Assembly: GCA_903830015.1 (NCBI GenBank)
Contig: CAIKSH010000022.1
Location: forward strand, 1 to 5,141
Reading direction: 5' to 3'
Length of the DNA stretch: 5,141 nt
From: an uncultured Solirubrobacterales bacterium
GTDB taxonomy: Bacteria > Actinomycetota > Thermoleophilia > Solirubrobacterales > Solirubrobacteraceae
Made by a program: the position numbers and the translations under genes. Under the pieces are notes generated by a model, which was given only the letters and a program-made list of their open reading frames with translations, was not told where the DNA came from and ran no database searches. The stretch's first letter is position 1; each line of letters begins with the position of its first letter. Of this stretch, positions 4,748 through 5,141 are shown piece after piece.

Positions 4748-5141
4748 GCTCCTCAAGGCCCGCCGGCTTCCCACGCCCCGGTGGGTATTCATCGTCACCT
4801 TCCTGGCCATCCTGGTGGCCTCGGCCGTGGTAATCGGCCTCAAGCCGACCGGCCAGGACGTCAACTGGTTCGTCGACGCGCCGGGCCTGGCCGGCCAGAT
4901 CATGGGGCCGGTGGGCGCGATCATCCTCGGCGCCTGGGTTGCCGGGCTCGATTTCGCGAGCCGCACGATGCGGCTGACCGCCACCGTCCAGCCGGCGCGG
5001 GGACGGATCCTGGCGGCCAAGCTCACCGCAGCGGTGATCCTCGTCGTCCTCTTCTGCGCCTTTGCCTTCGGCCTGGCCTACGGGGCCGCCCGGGGCTGCG
5101 CCCTCTACGGCGACGAGCCTTTCGACTCTGCCGCGCAGCTG
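4734..5141 (+). CDS. ABC-2-type transporter permease subunit, N-terminal part (partial)
   Basis: This frame stays open from the ATG to the window edge, giving 136 residues with no stop. The start MLRVELLKARRLPTPRWVF is the characteristic basic lead of ABC-2 permeases. It is followed by membrane segments at about 17-36 and 52-73, then a cytoplasmic stretch GLDFASRTMRLTATVQPARGRILAAKL (71-97). That stretch matches the E/DF..gT.R..l..p..R..ll.aK motif found after the second helix in this family and thought to contact the ATPase. A third membrane segment follows at about 98-116. Three more helices would be expected beyond the window, where family members run to roughly 230-280 residues in all. 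It overlaps the ATPase gene by 14 nt in another frame and has its own Shine-Dalgarno, so it is the membrane half of the same exporter. What it transports cannot be told. Confidence 0.88.
   Translation, partial: MLRVELLKARRLPTPRWVFIVTFLAILVASAVVIGLKPTGQDVNWFVDAPGLAGQIMGPVGAIILGAWVAGLDFASRTMRLTATVQPARGRILAAKLTAAVILVVLFCAFAFGLAYGAARGCALYGDEPFDSAAQL

Noticed and set aside
3803..5026. A 407-codon open frame on the minus strand opposite the ABC exporter genes
   Set aside because: It is antisense to an ATPase with every catalytic motif and to an obvious permease. Its translation is rich in Arg, Ala, Gly and His with no recognisable domain, as expected from complementing GC-rich codons.

Overview
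The window is GC-rich throughout, with strongly G/C-biased third codon positions. Two starts are GTG (HU and the ABC ATPase). Several genes have a TAnnnT-type -10 box only 6-9 nt before the start codon, as for leaderless mRNAs. Together these suggest a high-GC actinobacterium. A deep-branching lineage such as Thermoleophilia/Solirubrobacterales is possible, because HU lacks the long basic tail of mycobacterial and streptomycete homologues. That placement is inference; no marker gene settles it. Six complete genes and two truncated ones fill almost all of the sequence, and no gene-free stretch exceeds 300 bases.

Left part (1-2666) is an aromatic-catabolism cluster. It starts with the C-terminus of a probable FAD-dependent aromatic-ring hydroxylase (+). 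Next, convergent to it, is a fumarylacetoacetate hydrolase (FAH) family enzyme (-). A 26-bp divergent intergenic region follows. Then come a two-domain type I extradiol ring-cleavage dioxygenase (+) and, one base after its stop, a GntR/FCD transcription factor (+). The reading is that a hydroxylase makes a catechol-like diol, the VOC-fold dioxygenase opens the ring by meta cleavage, and the FAH-family enzyme processes the resulting keto/enol acid. The GntR protein probably controls the cluster. The 26-bp region carries a near-perfect palindrome (AAGTGTATACAGTT, core TGTATACA) of the GTATAC type used by GntR regulators. It coincides with the candidate -10 boxes of both divergent genes, so one operator could switch both arms.

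Middle part (2667-3247) has a 130-bp GC-rich stretch with three hairpins between the convergent GntR and HU genes. The HU-family DNA-binding protein (-) follows, with a strong Shine-Dalgarno. Its 172-bp upstream region holds a 10-bp-spaced direct repeat and the intrinsic-type terminator of the next gene.

Right part (3248-5141) has a small Cys-containing lipoprotein of unknown function (-). Across a 75-bp divergent region lie an ABC exporter ATPase of the BcrA/lantibiotic-immunity type (+) and the start of its ABC-2-type membrane partner (+, cut by the window edge). The ATPase and permease genes overlap by 14 nt and are surely one operon.

I see no mobile element, CRISPR array, tRNA or rRNA, and no evidence for a wholly new system. 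The most interesting item is the compact, self-contained divergent control region of the ring-cleavage cluster.
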